A DNA stretch of 51,104 nucleotides from Lentisphaerota bacterium (GTDB taxonomy: Bacteria; Verrucomicrobiota; Kiritimatiellia; CAIQIC01; Lenti-01), in NCBI GenBank assembly GCA_012511885.1, contig JAAZFE010000047.1:1-51104 (forward strand), read 5' to 3'. Both the position numbers and the translations under genes were made by a program. Shown piece by piece: positions 50,703 to 51,104 of this stretch; within the stretch, counting starts at the first letter, position 1; every line of letters begins with the position of its first letter. A model generated the notes under the pieces. That model saw nothing but the letters and a program-made list of their open reading frames with translations. It did not search any database and was not told where the DNA came from.

Positions 50703-51104
50703 CCTGAGTTTCGCAATGGGACACCCGAGAATTTCAACCCGCTTCGGGCAAATCGAGTGGTATAATTGAGAAATACGGCTCAAAATGGCGCAAAATGACA
50801 TAAAAACGTCAAAATTGACCGTAAATTTTCAAATTGATGCGGATTCAGCATGTTTTTTGGTTTTAAGCAGTTTGCGGAGATTTGGCGTAAAACGCCTTGT
50901 TTTTGGGGATTTTTGTGCCAAATTCCAAATAATTCTTCCTAAAAATAATCATAACCAATTGGGGTCCATTTGGTTGCCCATTCTCATATATTATAAATCA
51001 GGGCATTTGTCCGCCACATCGTGGGCGTCAGCTGGTTGGGGTGTCATTCTTTTTACGATTTTGTTCATAATGTTTCAACAATCTATCGAAGATGTGATTT
51101 TGAT

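Larger units (their letters stand above)
50565..51104. other. 540-base end region without a recognised gene
   Basis: After the two terminators the sequence becomes AT-rich (about 50760 onward), with AAAAT/GGCG-type runs reminiscent of the fusA upstream spacer. A TATAAT string is at 50761-50766 but has no matching -35. A plus-strand ATG at 51070 opens MFQQSIEDVIL to the edge, without a clear ribosome binding site, so a partial gene is possible but weakly supported. Confidence 0.4.

Noticed and set aside
50701-50766. Strong sigma-70 promoter at TATAAT (50761-50766)
   Set aside because: No acceptable -35 hexamer at 16-18 bases upstream and no supported gene follows.

Overview
The window is a GC-rich bacterial chromosome segment. 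It most resembles a member of the PVC group, and I would guess Kiritimatiellota. That guess rests on RNase HIII, a zinc-type S14, the absence of L30 (rpmD) from the spc cluster, a LamG-type secreted protein, and intergenic spacers full of short palindromic repeats with four-helix-bundle gene remnants. The taxonomy is inference; no 16S rRNA is present.

Layout: 1-7.6 kb is a defence locus on the minus strand (hsdR, hsdS, then a large membrane-inserted KAP/YobI-like P-loop ATPase, with another gene just starting at the left edge). 7.8-17.6 kb is mostly housekeeping: HAD phosphatase, pyruvate kinase, a DUF6941-like protein, HypC, HemW, two lipoproteins, RNase HIII, an FAH-family hydrolase, a secreted protein and TrmB. 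17.6-19.7 kb holds hflX and a secreted zinc peptidase on the minus strand. A tRNA-Gly(CCC) follows at 19.94 kb, then two lower-GC lipoprotein genes and a uracil permease. 23.1-23.7 kb carries two copies of a roughly 175-bp terminal-inverted-repeat element. 23.7-29.3 kb is a second, complete type I restriction-modification operon (hsdR-hsdS-hsdM). 29.3-32.8 kb is repeat-rich and contains one LamG-like secreted protein gene.

32.8-50.6 kb is one long plus-strand ribosomal supercluster: fusA, rpsJ, rplC, rplD, rplW, rplB, rpsS, [membrane coiled-coil protein], rplV, rpsC, rplP, rpmC, rpsQ, rplN, rplX, rplE, rpsN, rpsH, rplF, rplR, rpsE, rplO, secY, adk, map, infA, rpmJ, rpsM, rpsK, rpsD, rpoA, rplQ, closed by an intrinsic terminator. 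Genes overlap by 1-22 bases or are separated by short gaps, so transcription and translation are probably coupled along the cluster. fusA joins S10 directly, without rpsL, rpsG or tuf. rpmD is missing.

The most unusual observations are: a membrane-anchored coiled-coil protein inserted between rpsS and rplV; an abrupt codon-usage change inside fusA; a MITE-like element whose 19-nt terminus recurs exactly at the stop codon of the P-loop ATPase; a dispersed repeat with ACACGGAC motifs and a conserved terminal hairpin, present in at least five copies; and a four-helix-bundle gene truncated where a nested palindromic repeat begins. All functional calls come from reading motifs in the translated sequence; no database search was run.
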